The notes under the pieces were generated by a model. The model was given only the letters and a program-made list of their open reading frames with translations, was not told the DNA's origin and ran no database searches. Shown piece after piece: positions 1 through 7,015 of a stretch of 16,411 bases of DNA. Source of the DNA: an uncultured Collinsella sp. (GTDB lineage: Bacteria; Actinomycetota; Coriobacteriia; Coriobacteriales; Coriobacteriaceae); the NCBI GenBank assembly GCA_902478825.1, contig CABSMK010000020.1, positions 1 through 16,411 on the forward strand. The letters run 5' to 3'. The stretch's first letter is position 1. Every line of letters begins with the position of its first letter. The position numbers were made by a program, and so were the translations under genes.

Positions 1-93
1 ACCGGATGAAGATACGTGCGACGGGGGCGAGGCGAATGGCTGGGCGGTATCGATATGCGGGTTCAACGGCATCATATTGACCACATAGATTAT
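1..93. repeat. Left terminal inverted repeat
   Basis: Bases 1-93 match the reverse complement of 16322-16411. The first 55 bases are identical. Base 56 differs (T here, C on the right), 57-72 are identical, bases 73-75 (CAT) are absent from the right copy, base 78 differs, and identity then runs to 93. I see no gene and no clear internal palindrome in it. The outermost part is the most conserved, as expected if the tip is recognised by an end-processing or end-priming protein. Such repeats are known from hairpin-ended and protein-capped linear replicons and from transposons. No transposase is present, so a linear replicon is the better reading. Confidence 0.93.
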
Positions 94-215
94 CAAAACC
101 GTCGTAAAACCTCTGGTTTCAACTACGGGGAGTGTCAACGGTATTCACTTTTTCAGCAATGCCGTATTTACGTAATGTCGTTATTACATAGTTCTGTTAT
201 TTCGTTTTGCCGTGT

Positions 216-296
216 GCCGGGTTTTTAGGGCAGAGCCCTAGTGCGCCGCCGTACAAAGCCCGGCGGTGCACTAGGGCTCTGCCCTAAAAACCCGGC
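216..296. repeat. 36-bp near-perfect inverted repeat (hairpin)
   Basis: The arms are 216-251 and 261-296 with a 9-base loop (252-260). They pair over 36 positions with a single mismatch (G245 opposite A on the other arm). Each arm contains the smaller palindrome AGGGC-AGA-GCCCT (227-239 and 273-285), related to motifs at 585-597, 15768-15778 and 15957-15966. It is too long and lacks the T-run of a usual terminator, so a cruciform, replication or telomere-proximal element is likelier. Confidence 0.85.
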
Positions 297-320
297 GCCC
301 TTGGCGGCGCTAAAAAGTGA

Positions 321-346
321 CGCAATAACGTTGTTACGTTATTGCG
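321..346. repeat. 10-bp perfect inverted repeat
   Basis: CGCAATAACG at 321-330 and CGTTATTGCG at 337-346 are exact complements around a 6-base loop (TTGTTA). It lies just inside the larger palindrome and shares the CGTTATT core with the direct repeats at 179-194 and 345-360. Confidence 0.75.
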
Positions 347-727
347 TTATTACACAGTTCGGCAGTCACACTTTTACATTGTCGCGGCATGACACAGTTA
401 CGCAATGTCTCCGGTGCGTCTCGGTAAAAGGTTCGCTACCGGACAACCACCGGACACCGAGGCGATCTAAGCGCGGCGATGGTTTGCCGTGAAATGTGCT
501 GTGAGATGAAAAATCTCGCAAGAGACGCAAACTTGTACCTCCATCGTAAATGTAGCCACAAGTTCGCAGCCGTTGGCTCTTGCCAGGGCTCCGCCCTTGG
601 ACCTGGGTCGGTAAGTCGACTGCGACTGCATCGGTTGATTGATGGCAGTTGGAATCGACGCCGTAGTTTTTAAATCTGTTATGAAGCGTGAAACTCAAAA
701 ACTCATCGTATTGATTTTCATTTGATT

Positions 728-772
728 CGAAACGCCTGCGCAAAAGTCAAAACGACTCGCGCGGGCGTTTCG
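728..772. repeat. 14-bp inverted repeat
   Basis: CGAAACGCCTGCGC (728-741) pairs with GCGCGGGCGTTTCG (759-772) with one G-T position and a 17-base loop. No gene ends next to it, so it does not read as an ordinary terminator. Confidence 0.65.
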
Positions 773-1035
773 GTTTTCGTTTCGCATCTCAAATCGCGTC
801 TAAACAAAACGTGAGTTTTGAAAATCGATAGCGACCTCTGGTCGCAATCATAGGCGGCTTGACCGCCGCATGAAAATCGACTCGCTAATCCGAATCGCAA
901 TGCGAGCCGCGTCACCTTTCGACAAATCCAACAGCGCTGCGAGTCACGCTAATGACTCTCCGCGCCATTGAAATTGTCGAAAGCTGCCTCAACTTTTTCG
1001 CCGGCGTTGCGAAAAACGATTCGACAAGTCGAATG

Positions 1036-1057
1036 TTTGCGCCGCGGGCGGCGCAAA
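1036..1057. repeat. 8-bp perfect GC-rich hairpin
   Basis: TTTGCGCC (1036-1043) and GGCGCAAA (1050-1057) pair perfectly around a GC-rich 6-base loop. It is one of the hairpins of the gene-free left region. Confidence 0.55.
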
Positions 1058-1065
1058 CCCGCTGC

Positions 1066-1109
1066 GCGATATTGCAAATACTCGGCATCCCTCGCATTCG
1101 CAATATCGC
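1066..1109. repeat. 10-bp perfect inverted repeat
   Basis: GCGATATTGC (1066-1075) pairs exactly with GCAATATCGC (1100-1109) across a 24-base loop. It sits directly after the 1036-1057 hairpin. Its role is unknown. Confidence 0.6.
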
Positions 1110-1215
1110 TCCGCTCTCGCTACAGCGAACTTCTAACGCTCAGCATCCTTCGCGTTAAAATTTCGCTTTCGCTCACGGTCTTCACGCAGTTACGACGCCG
1201 CGAGGCCTCTCGCTT

Positions 1216-1235
1216 GGAATGAGGCCTCTCATTCC
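1216..1235. repeat. 8-bp perfect hairpin
   Basis: GGAATGAG (1216-1223) and CTCATTCC (1228-1235) pair exactly around GCCT. The embedded GAGGCCTC (1221-1228) is also present at 1202-1209, so two overlapping symmetric sites are present. Confidence 0.55.
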
Positions 1236-1277
1236 ACGTCTACACTGCGTTTCGCCCAATCACCGTTCCGGAGATTG

Positions 1278-1413
1278 CAAGATGTACATAAATCATGATA
1301 ACCGGGCCCGTAGTCCCTGTTATCATGATTTACGAATCTTGATTTTCTCCTGTCACGGAGAAAAGGGAAAGAGTGAACGCAGCACGCTTTTTGCGGGTTG
1401 GTTTCACTCTTTC
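1278..1413 (+). other. Three consecutive hairpins; candidate transfer origin (oriT)
   Basis: Three inverted repeats stand in a row directly upstream of the mobC-like gene. The first pairs 1278-1302 with 1319-1341: CAAGAT...TAAATCATGATAAC against its complement, perfect over the inner 14 bp and outer 6 bp. The second pairs TTTTCTCC (1343-1350) with GGAGAAAA (1357-1364). The third pairs GAAAGAGTGA (1367-1376) with TCACTCTTTC (1404-1413). In mobilisable plasmids oriT is commonly a set of inverted repeats just upstream of mobC, which is why I suggest this role. The last hairpin could instead be a terminator, but no U-run follows it. No nick-site consensus was recognised. Confidence 0.4.
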
Positions 1414-1447
1414 TAAAAAATTAGGCAACCATAGCAAGAGGTGACGG

Positions 1448-1528
1448 ATGCCAATCCTCAGTTTCTTGCTTACTTTTCCGGAGGCCACTCCGGAGAAAGT
1501 AGAAAAATGGCACGAAATGAATTCGTAA
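1448..1528 (+). CDS. Possible 26-residue leader ORF overlapping mobC start
   Basis: An ATG at 1448 follows the purine-rich AGAGGTGA. The frame runs 26 codons (MPILSFLLTF...HEMNS) to a TAA at 1526, inside the start of the mobC-like gene in another frame. It covers the small inverted repeat TCCGGA-N6-TCCGGA (about 1479-1496), so its translation could open or couple to the mobC start. There is no homology I recognise, and it may be chance. Confidence 0.25.
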   Translation: MPILSFLLTFPEATPEKVEKWHEMNS

Positions 1529-2160
1529 AGGCTCGCGTTTCTCCTGAAGAGAAAGAGATCTATCAACAACTTTGCGAACAAGCTGGTTGTACGGAAGCTG
1601 AGTTGATTCGATCTGTGCTGATTCATCGGGAAATCTCACTTGATGATCTCGATGACGAAATGCAAGTTCTTGATCGGAAGAAAAAGGCCCTCCATAAGCA
1701 ACAGGAGGATTACAGGAGAGCACAGGCATCGCGTGAAACCGATGAACGTGGCGAGCCGATTTCTGAAAAAAGGAGTATTCCGTTCCAAGTAATGCTCACT
1801 GCTCCAGAAAAAAAGGCAATTGAGCAGCGTGCAGCGGCGCTCGGCATTTCTGCAAGCGAACTGGTTCGCCGCAGCGCGATCTACGGAAAGATCGAATCAT
1901 TCAATTTCGATATCGCTGAAGTGGAAAAGCTTCATCATGAGTTATTGAAGGAAGGAACGAACCTCAATCAGCTGATGTATTTTGTGAACGCCCAAGGGCT
2001 TCCCGCGTACAACGAGAAAGCTGTTTTCCGAACGCTTGAAAAGGTTTATCAAAATGCTCGAAAGGTCGACCGGTTCATCGAGAAATTAGAGAAGCGTTAT
2101 CACGTCGACTATATTCCAAGCGATTATTTGGCAGATGAACCAGACAACAGAAATCTTTAA
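1507..2160 (+). CDS. MobC-like relaxosome accessory protein with two RHH units
   Basis: The 217-residue protein is read from ATG 1507, chosen because MARNEF starts a clean domain and GGAG lies 11 bases upstream. A GTG at 1441 is in frame but adds an unlikely N-terminus. Residues 1-45 form one RHH-type unit (VSPEEKEIYQQLCEQAGCTE...LIRS). A charged linker follows, then a second unit near 90-130 (LTAPEKKAIEQRAAALGISASELVRRSAI) leads into EGTNLNQLMYFVNAQG, the hallmark of MobC proteins that load a relaxase at oriT. Family proteins usually have one RHH unit, so two in one chain is unusual. No relaxase follows, and the mob region seems cut just after this gene. It probably binds the inverted repeats upstream and may let the element use a helper relaxase in trans. 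The family is fairly secure; the role here is inferred. Confidence 0.72.
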   Translation: MARNEFVKARVSPEEKEIYQQLCEQAGCTEAELIRSVLIHREISLDDLDDEMQVLDRKKKALHKQQEDYRRAQASRETDERGEPISEKRSIPFQVMLTAPEKKAIEQRAAALGISASELVRRSAIYGKIESFNFDIAEVEKLHHELLKEGTNLNQLMYFVNAQGLPAYNEKAVFRTLEKVYQNARKVDRFIEKLEKRYHVDYIPSDYLADEPDNRNL

Positions 2161-2460
2161 CTCGGACCTATACTTCGCGAATGATGCGCACAGCGCCATT
2201 GCAAGACCGATCGCAAGGCCAACAGCCGCTATCTTTGCATAGCTCCTGCCCGCGCGTCCCAGTTTTCGGCCTAAAACGGGGTGCGTTTTCCCAATCGGCC
2301 CTCAAAAGGAAACCGCATCCCGCTTTGGAGCGGGGACTGCGGAAAATTGGACCGTTATCTGGTTCTGATTGGAGTATGCGTGAATCGTTGATGCTGGCCG
2401 GTGTGGGAGCGAAGAGGGATGAACAAACCGAGCTGTATAATGCCGCTCTATGGAGGTCAT
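2161..2460. other. Intergenic stretch with a hairpin and a possible minus-strand gene remnant
   Basis: No intact gene is seen. On the minus strand, from about 2303 down to 2165, a frame opens after a TGA and reads HPVLGRKLGR...KIAAVGLAIGLAMALCASFA. This has a basic segment and a convincing membrane helix, but no start, and it runs on into the antisense of mobC. It could be the remains of a membrane protein cut at the mobC 3' end. Near 2316-2342 a CCGCA-CCCGCT/AGCGGGG-TGCGG imperfect hairpin may end mobC transcription. The promoter of the following regulator must lie in this stretch, but I cannot place it with confidence. Confidence 0.35.
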
Positions 2461-4596
2461 ATGCTCTTTTCCCGCTGCTCTGCCACATCTGCTTTTACCA
2501 TTGCGCTTGTCGTAATGGCGGTTACCCCTTATCACCGGTTTTCATCTTCGATCGGCCTGGCATCAGGTGCGATGACCTGGCTCGTTATCCTTGGCGCATG
2601 CCTCGCGGCGTTTGGTCATGGTGTTGCGCTATGCAAAGGGAGAGAAATGAGACGGCCGAGGCATCTCGGTGCTATCGGTGTTTTCCTCGGTGTTATTGCA
2701 ACGGTTCCCGAATGGTCCGACCTAGTTTTCTATGCTCGCGGAGATTCTATCCCATTCGTGTTTGCGCCGATCTGGCTGTTGCATGGCGTTTCGTGCGTCT
2801 CGTGCTTTGCTGGGTCGCTGCTCCTCTCATATGTAATTTGGGATACGGCGGGTTTTCCTTTGACGCGGAGGGCGACGCGGACTGACGAAAGAGAGGCCCG
2901 TCACCCGCAGAACGCGTTTTTTGCAGAAACAATAGTTGTCCTGTCTTGCCTGCTGTTTTGCTGCCGAGTTTCATGGAGAGTCGTTCCCGAGCCATGGGGG
3001 ATGCCCTCTGTAATGGCCGCATCAATTGGCCTTATGCTTTTAATTCCTCTGTTCTATCTCGTATTGGCTGCGGTCCCGCTGCTTTGCTGTCCCCGCGCCT
3101 TTGGTCGGGGACAGAGCGACGTGTTCGCCCGTTCTGTGCTCGTAGCAGTTCCCATTGGCCTTGTTCCCGCTGTTGAGGTGGCATACTTCGCAAACGATGC
3201 CGCGATCATTGCGTCGCTGACGATAGGGTCCGCTATTGCTGCCTTCGTATGCACGTTGCTCAGGAAGAAGCGGAACAACGATTCGGATATCCCCCGCACG
3301 TCCGACCCATTCGATGCGGGGGCGTTTTCTCCCTCTCTGTCGCCTCGAGAAGAGCAGTTTGTTCGACTGCTGCTCAAAGGGAAAACGCCGGCGGAAATTG
3401 CCAGGGAGACGGATACGAAGCCATCGACGGTGCGGACCACGCTTCACCGAGCATACGGGAAGGCGTCGGTTGCGGGCTCGCGTGAGCTGGTGGCGCTGTT
3501 TGCGGGTGGGGGCGAAGCTGTAGAGTCTGAGCTATCGCAGCGGCATGCCGGCGATATGTTGTCATTAGCTCGGACGCACCGGCTGCTTCGATATCTGCCC
3601 ACATCTTTTTTTATTTTCCTTGCGGCAGGTCCCTTGGTAATGGCGAATAGTGATTGGGAATCCAGCGTTACGCGGGCAGTCGCCTTTTCTCTTGCAAGCT
3701 ATACATTGGGCCTCGGACTGTTTCTTTCGCCGTATTGCGCGGTTGTAAAGACAAATCATGACGCTGATCTGGATAGGGCAGGCGAAGCGATTGGGCTCGG
3801 AAGCCCGTGCGTGTGGGCGATACTGTCTGCCGTGGAATGGGCTTTTGTTTATATCGCGGCATGGAGGTGCATACGCGATCCGTTGATGGCTGCACCGGTC
3901 CTGTTTTGCGGCATAGCGTCTATGGCTTCGCTCGCTGTTAAGCTGCGCCCGTTTAAGGTTCATGCCCATACTCGGGCTATCGTGCCGTTGGCGTTAATAG
4001 GTGTATCCGCTTTAATCTATGCAGCAACTAGGGGGCGAATTCATGGACTTGCGGTACTGACGGGGATGCTGCTCACGTATATAGTGCTGCGAAGCTGTCC
4101 GCAGCGCAAAATGCTTGGGGTATGGATGCTCTGCTTTGGGGCGATGGCTCCTGTTTGGGTTGTCTTGCTCAACATGGTGCAGGATCTGACGGTTTTCAAG
4201 CCGTTGTTCCTCGCGTCGTTGTTGGGGCATAGTTCGGCTGTCAATGTCGTCGTGGCAACGGTGGTCGTCTGCTGGTCTGCGCCCATGTTCGTCACGCACA
4301 TCGCGCTCGCCCGCTCGGTTGAGGACGAGAAAGCCGTCTTGGAGTACCGCGCGAACGGGTCCACCGAAACAGCCCGCGTGCGCCAGCTGGCCCTGCTTAT
4401 GTCTCGCTCCCTTTCTGATGTTCAGTCGCAAATCTTGCTGATGACGGCAGAGGGCGCAACGACAAAGACCATTGCGGAGGACGTAGGTTATGCTGCATCT
4501 ACGGTGCAAGCACTGCGGTCTGCTTCTTACCGCCAGTTGAAGATCAAGAATAAAGCGGAGCTTATTTCATTGTTATCGCAGGTAGATAACGTGTAA
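2461..4596 (+). CDS. Fused double membrane/LuxR-type transcriptional regulator
   Basis: The 711-residue protein looks like two regulators joined. Residues 1-260 carry several hydrophobic segments, followed by a LuxR-type helix-turn-helix at about 293-350 (LSPREEQFVRLLLKGKTPAE... TVRTTLHRAYGK). Residues 380-630 carry a second block of membrane segments. A second, more diverged HTH lies at about 656-708 (SDVQSQILLMTAEGATTKTI...STVQALRSASYRQLKI). Membrane-spanning LuxR proteins of about 450-550 residues, with one HTH, are a hallmark of Coriobacteriia; two HTHs in one chain is odd. I chose ATG 2461 because GGAGG lies four bases upstream; ATG 2419 is an alternative. It stands just before the secreted-protein/ABC genes on the same strand and probably controls them, sensing a membrane signal. 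The first HTH follows the family consensus better than the second. Confidence 0.78.
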   Translation: MLFSRCSATSAFTIALVVMAVTPYHRFSSSIGLASGAMTWLVILGACLAAFGHGVALCKGREMRRPRHLGAIGVFLGVIATVPEWSDLVFYARGDSIPFVFAPIWLLHGVSCVSCFAGSLLLSYVIWDTAGFPLTRRATRTDEREARHPQNAFFAETIVVLSCLLFCCRVSWRVVPEPWGMPSVMAASIGLMLLIPLFYLVLAAVPLLCCPRAFGRGQSDVFARSVLVAVPIGLVPAVEVAYFANDAAIIASLTIGSAIAAFVCTLLRKKRNNDSDIPRTSDPFDAGAFSPSLSPREEQFVRLLLKGKTPAEIARETDTKPSTVRTTLHRAYGKASVAGSRELVALFAGGGEAVESELSQRHAGDMLSLARTHRLLRYLPTSFFIFLAAGPLVMANSDWESSVTRAVAFSLASYTLGLGLFLSPYCAVVKTNHDADLDRAGEAIGLGSPCVWAILSAVEWAFVYIAAWRCIRDPLMAAPVLFCGIASMASLAVKLRPFKVHAHTRAIVPLALIGVSALIYAATRGRIHGLAVLTGMLLTYIVLRSCPQRKMLGVWMLCFGAMAPVWVVLLNMVQDLTVFKPLFLASLLGHSSAVNVVVATVVVCWSAPMFVTHIALARSVEDEKAVLEYRANGSTETARVRQLALLMSRSLSDVQSQILLMTAEGATTKTIAEDVGYAASTVQALRSASYRQLKIKNKAELISLLSQVDNV

Positions 4597-4632
4597 ACGC
4601 CTGAGCGATCAACTCAATAGCGAGTGTTTACA
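4592..4632 (+). terminator. Inverted repeat at the regulator stop codon
   Basis: TGTAAAC (4592-4598), which contains the regulator's TAA, pairs exactly with GTTTACA (4626-4632). There is no T-run, so it may be a weak terminator or an operator for the next gene. Confidence 0.35.
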
Positions 4633-4664
4633 GACATCTTTCTCCATTCATGCAAAGGTTGCCG

Positions 4665-4676
4665 TGCGTCGACGCA
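4665..4676. promoter_or_regulatory. 12-bp palindrome upstream of the secreted-protein gene (possible operator)
   Basis: TGCGTCGACGCA is a perfect palindrome 29 bases before the start at 4706. Its position fits an operator for a dimeric HTH protein, and the adjacent double-LuxR regulator is the obvious candidate. This is inferred from position and symmetry only. Confidence 0.35.
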
Positions 4677-4705
4677 TTGTTAACCGCTTTTGATTGGAGA
4701 AGGCC

Positions 4706-5218
4706 ATGATTAAGCCAAGGAGCGCTATTGCTCGAATCGGAGTCGGCTTGGCGATTGTTGCGGGCTTGTCGATGGGTGCACCTGCCGCATCATTTGCTCA
4801 AGAGGAGTTTGACACTTCCCAGGTTTCTAGCATTTCGCAGAGCGCGGATGCCGGAATTGCCACATGCAAGAACAACGAAGATAGAAATTTCGCTTTTCAA
4901 TGTTCTGGCACGAGCGCAACTGGCTATCGCCAGAAAGAAGATTCATCTTCAGTTTACACTTTGATCCAAGGCTATTCAGGAAGGCCGTTACGTTTGTACG
5001 TGGACGGCGCCTATGACAATAGAGGAACGGGCACTATGAATTGCACGCAAGGCGTGTATCGCGCCAACCACGCGGGCGAATGGGAGATGTATAACCTCGT
5101 TCGCGAGAATGGGCGCAGCCATGCTCGTCTGACTGCCTGGGCCGAGTCCGGATACGGCACGGTCTATGGAAGGTGGAGCCCCGATTGCTTAGGCCATTTT
5201 AACAAACCTCCCTCCTAG
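4706..5218 (+). CDS. Secreted cysteine-containing protein, bacteriocin-like context
   Basis: The 170-residue protein is read from ATG 4706, with GGAGAAGG just upstream. The N-terminus is a typical signal peptide: basic residues (K3, R5, R10), a hydrophobic core IGVGLAIVAGLSMG, and likely cleavage after SFA at residue 31. The mature part has four cysteines (54, 66, 113, 161), which could form two disulfides. Its second half is rich in Gly, Tyr, Trp and Arg (GEWEMYNLVRENG, TVYGRWSPDC). I do not recognise a named family. The neighbours are a regulator before and two ABC membrane subunits, an ATPase and an anchored secreted protein after, an arrangement like lactococcin 972-type bacteriocin loci, where a Sec-secreted protein is followed by an ABC system. 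The sequence does not clearly match that bacteriocin, so 'antimicrobial or signalling protein' is an inference. A surface protein unrelated to the transporter is possible. Confidence 0.6.
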   Translation: MIKPRSAIARIGVGLAIVAGLSMGAPAASFAQEEFDTSQVSSISQSADAGIATCKNNEDRNFAFQCSGTSATGYRQKEDSSSVYTLIQGYSGRPLRLYVDGAYDNRGTGTMNCTQGVYRANHAGEWEMYNLVRENGRSHARLTAWAESGYGTVYGRWSPDCLGHFNKPPS

Positions 5219-5246
5219 CCAATCCGCAGCTTCTTGTTGTGATTAG

Positions 5247-5278
5247 GGCCGGGTCGAGCGTTGTTGCTCGGTCCGGCC
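5247..5278 (+). terminator. Strong hairpin between secreted-protein gene and ABC genes (attenuator)
   Basis: GGCCGGGTCGAGC (5247-5259) pairs with GCTCGGTCCGGCC (5266-5278), 13 pairs including two G-U, with a 6-base loop. No T-run follows, and the next ribosome binding site begins four bases later. It may act as an RNA processing or attenuation element, lowering expression of the transporter relative to the secreted protein. Confidence 0.5.
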
Positions 5279-5297
5279 AATGGGAGGGTGATGTCGG

Positions 5298-6179
5298 TTG
5301 AATAAAAAACTAATTCGGCACGAGTTGTCCAAGATATCTGGAAACCCAATATTTGCGTTGGCTCTTACTTTGGCGACAGTAATTTCGATGGCAGCTGCCG
5401 TCGAGGCGTGGTGGACGCTCGAGGCTGAACGCAAACAGCTGCTATCTTTTGGCTACGGCATTGGTCTGCAGTCTCAGACATACCTCGGCCAAACGCGTGA
5501 AAGTAGCTTTGGTAACTGGATTGTTGTGGGCGCGAACGCGCCGTTGTTAGCGTCGGTGTTTTTCTATGCGCTGCCGTTGCTTGCCATGTTGGCCGGGTCG
5601 TGGTCATGCCTGTCCGAGCGTTTGAGCGGTTACGAGGCACAGATCTGCACGCGTGTTTCTAGAAATGCGTACGTGAACGTGAAGATGCTGTCTGCTTTCC
5701 TCTCTGCGTTTGCGGTCACGGCTATTCCGCTACTCGTGAACTTTCTGATCGTCTCCATGCTGTTTCCCGCGTATCTCCCCCGGGTCGATGAATCGATTTA
5801 TGTTGGGCTCTATCTGCATAGCTATTTTTCTGGTCTGTTTTATTCCCGGCCTCTGTTATACGTGCTGGTTTATACGCTGTTCGATGCGGTGGCGCTGGGG
5901 GTTCTATCCATGGCCGTGACCGGTCTGTCGGTTGTTTTTCGCAGCAGAATCAAGGCGATGGTCGTTCCATATCTGATTATGGTTGCATGGCACTTTGTTA
6001 ACGATTGGATTTTTAGCGTCCTTTCATGCGTCGGCTTTAACTGCAACATTCTTAACAGCATCAGGTCGGAATCGCTAAATAACTGGCCCGACATTCGAGC
6101 GGGGTTTGCGGAAATCACTTTGTTGCTCGTCTTTTCTTTGGTTTCCGCGAGATTCTTAAAAAGGCGCGAGGTGGTCTGA
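5298..6179 (+). CDS. ABC transporter membrane subunit 1
   Basis: This 293-residue integral membrane protein begins NKKLIRHELSKISGNPIF (initiator TTG), a short basic cytoplasmic N-terminus. About six hydrophobic stretches follow, including ALALTLATVISMAAAV, ASVFFYALPLLAMLAGSW, FAVTAIPLLVNFLIVSML and ITLLLVFSLVSARFL. A long outer loop separates the first two segments, as in ABC-2-type subunits that pair with a separate ATPase. The start is TTG 5298: GGGAGGGTG ends eight bases before it, and the nearer ATG at 5291 is out of frame and stops after four codons. The stop overlaps the next gene's ATG by one base, so the two are likely co-translated. It probably pairs with the next subunit as a heterodimer for export or immunity. 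The substrate is unknown. Confidence 0.75.
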   Translation: MNKKLIRHELSKISGNPIFALALTLATVISMAAAVEAWWTLEAERKQLLSFGYGIGLQSQTYLGQTRESSFGNWIVVGANAPLLASVFFYALPLLAMLAGSWSCLSERLSGYEAQICTRVSRNAYVNVKMLSAFLSAFAVTAIPLLVNFLIVSMLFPAYLPRVDESIYVGLYLHSYFSGLFYSRPLLYVLVYTLFDAVALGVLSMAVTGLSVVFRSRIKAMVVPYLIMVAWHFVNDWIFSVLSCVGFNCNILNSIRSESLNNWPDIRAGFAEITLLLVFSLVSARFLKRREVV

Positions 6180-7015
6180 TGCTGTTTAGGCTGGTCGCCG
6201 CGGACCTGAGGACCGTTTTGAAGAAGAACATCATTACTTATATTGCGATCGCGGCAGTGACCGTTGCGAACTTGGTATACGCCTACGGATTGTCTTCTGT
6301 GTATGGGGTCAGGACGGATACCTTGGGGTTTGCGGATAATCTTGCGCTCGTGTTTGCCGGATCTGCTCCGTTTGAGCCTAGGCCCGGGGTCATGTTTGTG
6401 CCTCCGCTAGGATGGCTTTTTCTCACTCTGCTTATTCTCTATACAACACTCGATTATCCGACCGAATCGTTGCACGGGTTTGGTTTGCAAGCGCTTGTTC
6501 GATGTCGGGCAAGAACCCTTTGGTGGGTCTCGCGTTTTATCTTGGTGGCGGCGGTAACGGCATTTTCGCTGCTCGTGGTGGTTTGCTCTGTTGTGATTTG
6601 GAGCTTGGTGGTGAGCTCCTCGTTCAGCGCGGTCATTCATGGCGAGTCGCTTCAGCTGGCTAATTTGGCGCCGTGGTTTCTCAAAGCTGCCGAGGCAGAT
6701 GCGCTGCCGTTTTTCGTAGGACTCTTTCTTGCTTTCGAGGCGCTTGCGTTTGCGCAGGCAGCGGTCGGGTTTGTGCTTGGGTCGTCGGTCTCGTTTGTGG
6801 TTTTAATGAGCTCCCTGATCTGTTCGGCATTTGCGCGGCATTGGGTGCTGTTAGGCAATGCCCTAATGCTGTTGCGCTGGGGCGGAATTGTCAAAGAGGG
6901 AATCGCGACGGGCTCGAGCGTCTTGTTTTCAATTGTGATTATGTCGTTATGCCTATCGTTGGGTGGACTGTGGTTTCGAAGGGCCGACCTTATAGAAAAG
7001 GGGGACAAGATATGA
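6179..7015 (+). CDS. ABC transporter membrane subunit 2
   Basis: This 278-residue membrane protein starts MLFRLVAADLRTVLKKN and has roughly six hydrophobic segments (IITYIAIAAVTVANLVYAYG, PLGWLFLTLLILYTTL, FILVAAVTAFSLLVVVCSVVIW, VLFSIVIMSLCLSLGGLWF among them). The layout matches the preceding gene: a basic start, a first helix, a long outer loop, then grouped helices. Little direct sequence similarity to that protein is evident by eye. ATG 6179 shares its A with the upstream TGA, and GAGGTGG stands before it. The stop overlaps the ATPase start as ATGA. The tight coupling indicates a fixed-ratio complex of two different membrane subunits with one ATPase. The substrate cannot be read from the sequence. 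Confidence 0.75.
   Translation: MLFRLVAADLRTVLKKNIITYIAIAAVTVANLVYAYGLSSVYGVRTDTLGFADNLALVFAGSAPFEPRPGVMFVPPLGWLFLTLLILYTTLDYPTESLHGFGLQALVRCRARTLWWVSRFILVAAVTAFSLLVVVCSVVIWSLVVSSSFSAVIHGESLQLANLAPWFLKAAEADALPFFVGLFLAFEALAFAQAAVGFVLGSSVSFVVLMSSLICSAFARHWVLLGNALMLLRWGGIVKEGIATGSSVLFSIVIMSLCLSLGGLWFRRADLIEKGDKI

Larger units (their letters stand above)
179..360 (+). repeat. Direct repeat pair, 16 bp, left end
   Basis: CGTTATTACATAGTTC at 179-194 recurs as CGTTATTACACAGTTC at 345-360 with one difference. The two copies bracket the 216-296 palindrome. Related pieces (TTACGTAATG near 169-177, GTTACGTTATTGCG at 333-346) lie close by, so this may be a protein-binding array such as a replication or end-binding site. 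The role is inferred only. Confidence 0.5.
94..1277. other. Gene-poor, palindrome-rich left subterminal region
   Basis: I see no convincing gene here. Open frames of 60-125 codons exist on both strands, but they have no good ribosome binding sites and no recognisable protein pattern. The stretch holds a series of inverted repeats, the best listed separately (216-296, 321-346, 728-772, 1036-1057, 1066-1109, 1216-1235), plus shorter ones such as TTCGAC/GTCGAA near 1019-1032 and TAACGC/GCGTTA near 1134-1157. The palindrome GAGGCCTC occurs twice between 1201 and 1228. The region is probably structural or regulatory DNA of the replicon end. Confidence 0.7.

Noticed and set aside
1..93. Streptomyces-type telomere with internal fold-back palindromes
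   Set aside because: The TIR contains no row of GC-rich palindromes near the tip, and no Tpg/Tap-like genes are present. The palindromes lie farther in and on one side only.
179..360. CRISPR-like spacing of the 16-bp direct repeats
   Set aside because: Only two copies, with a palindrome between them, and no cas genes.
366..743. A 125-codon minus-strand frame in the left region
   Set aside because: No ribosome site, an atypical amino-acid mix, and it crosses inverted repeats. It looks like chance.
1441..1506. GTG 1441 as the start of the mobC-like gene
   Set aside because: It would add 22 residues with no resemblance to the family and would span the inverted repeat upstream of the better-placed ATG 1507.
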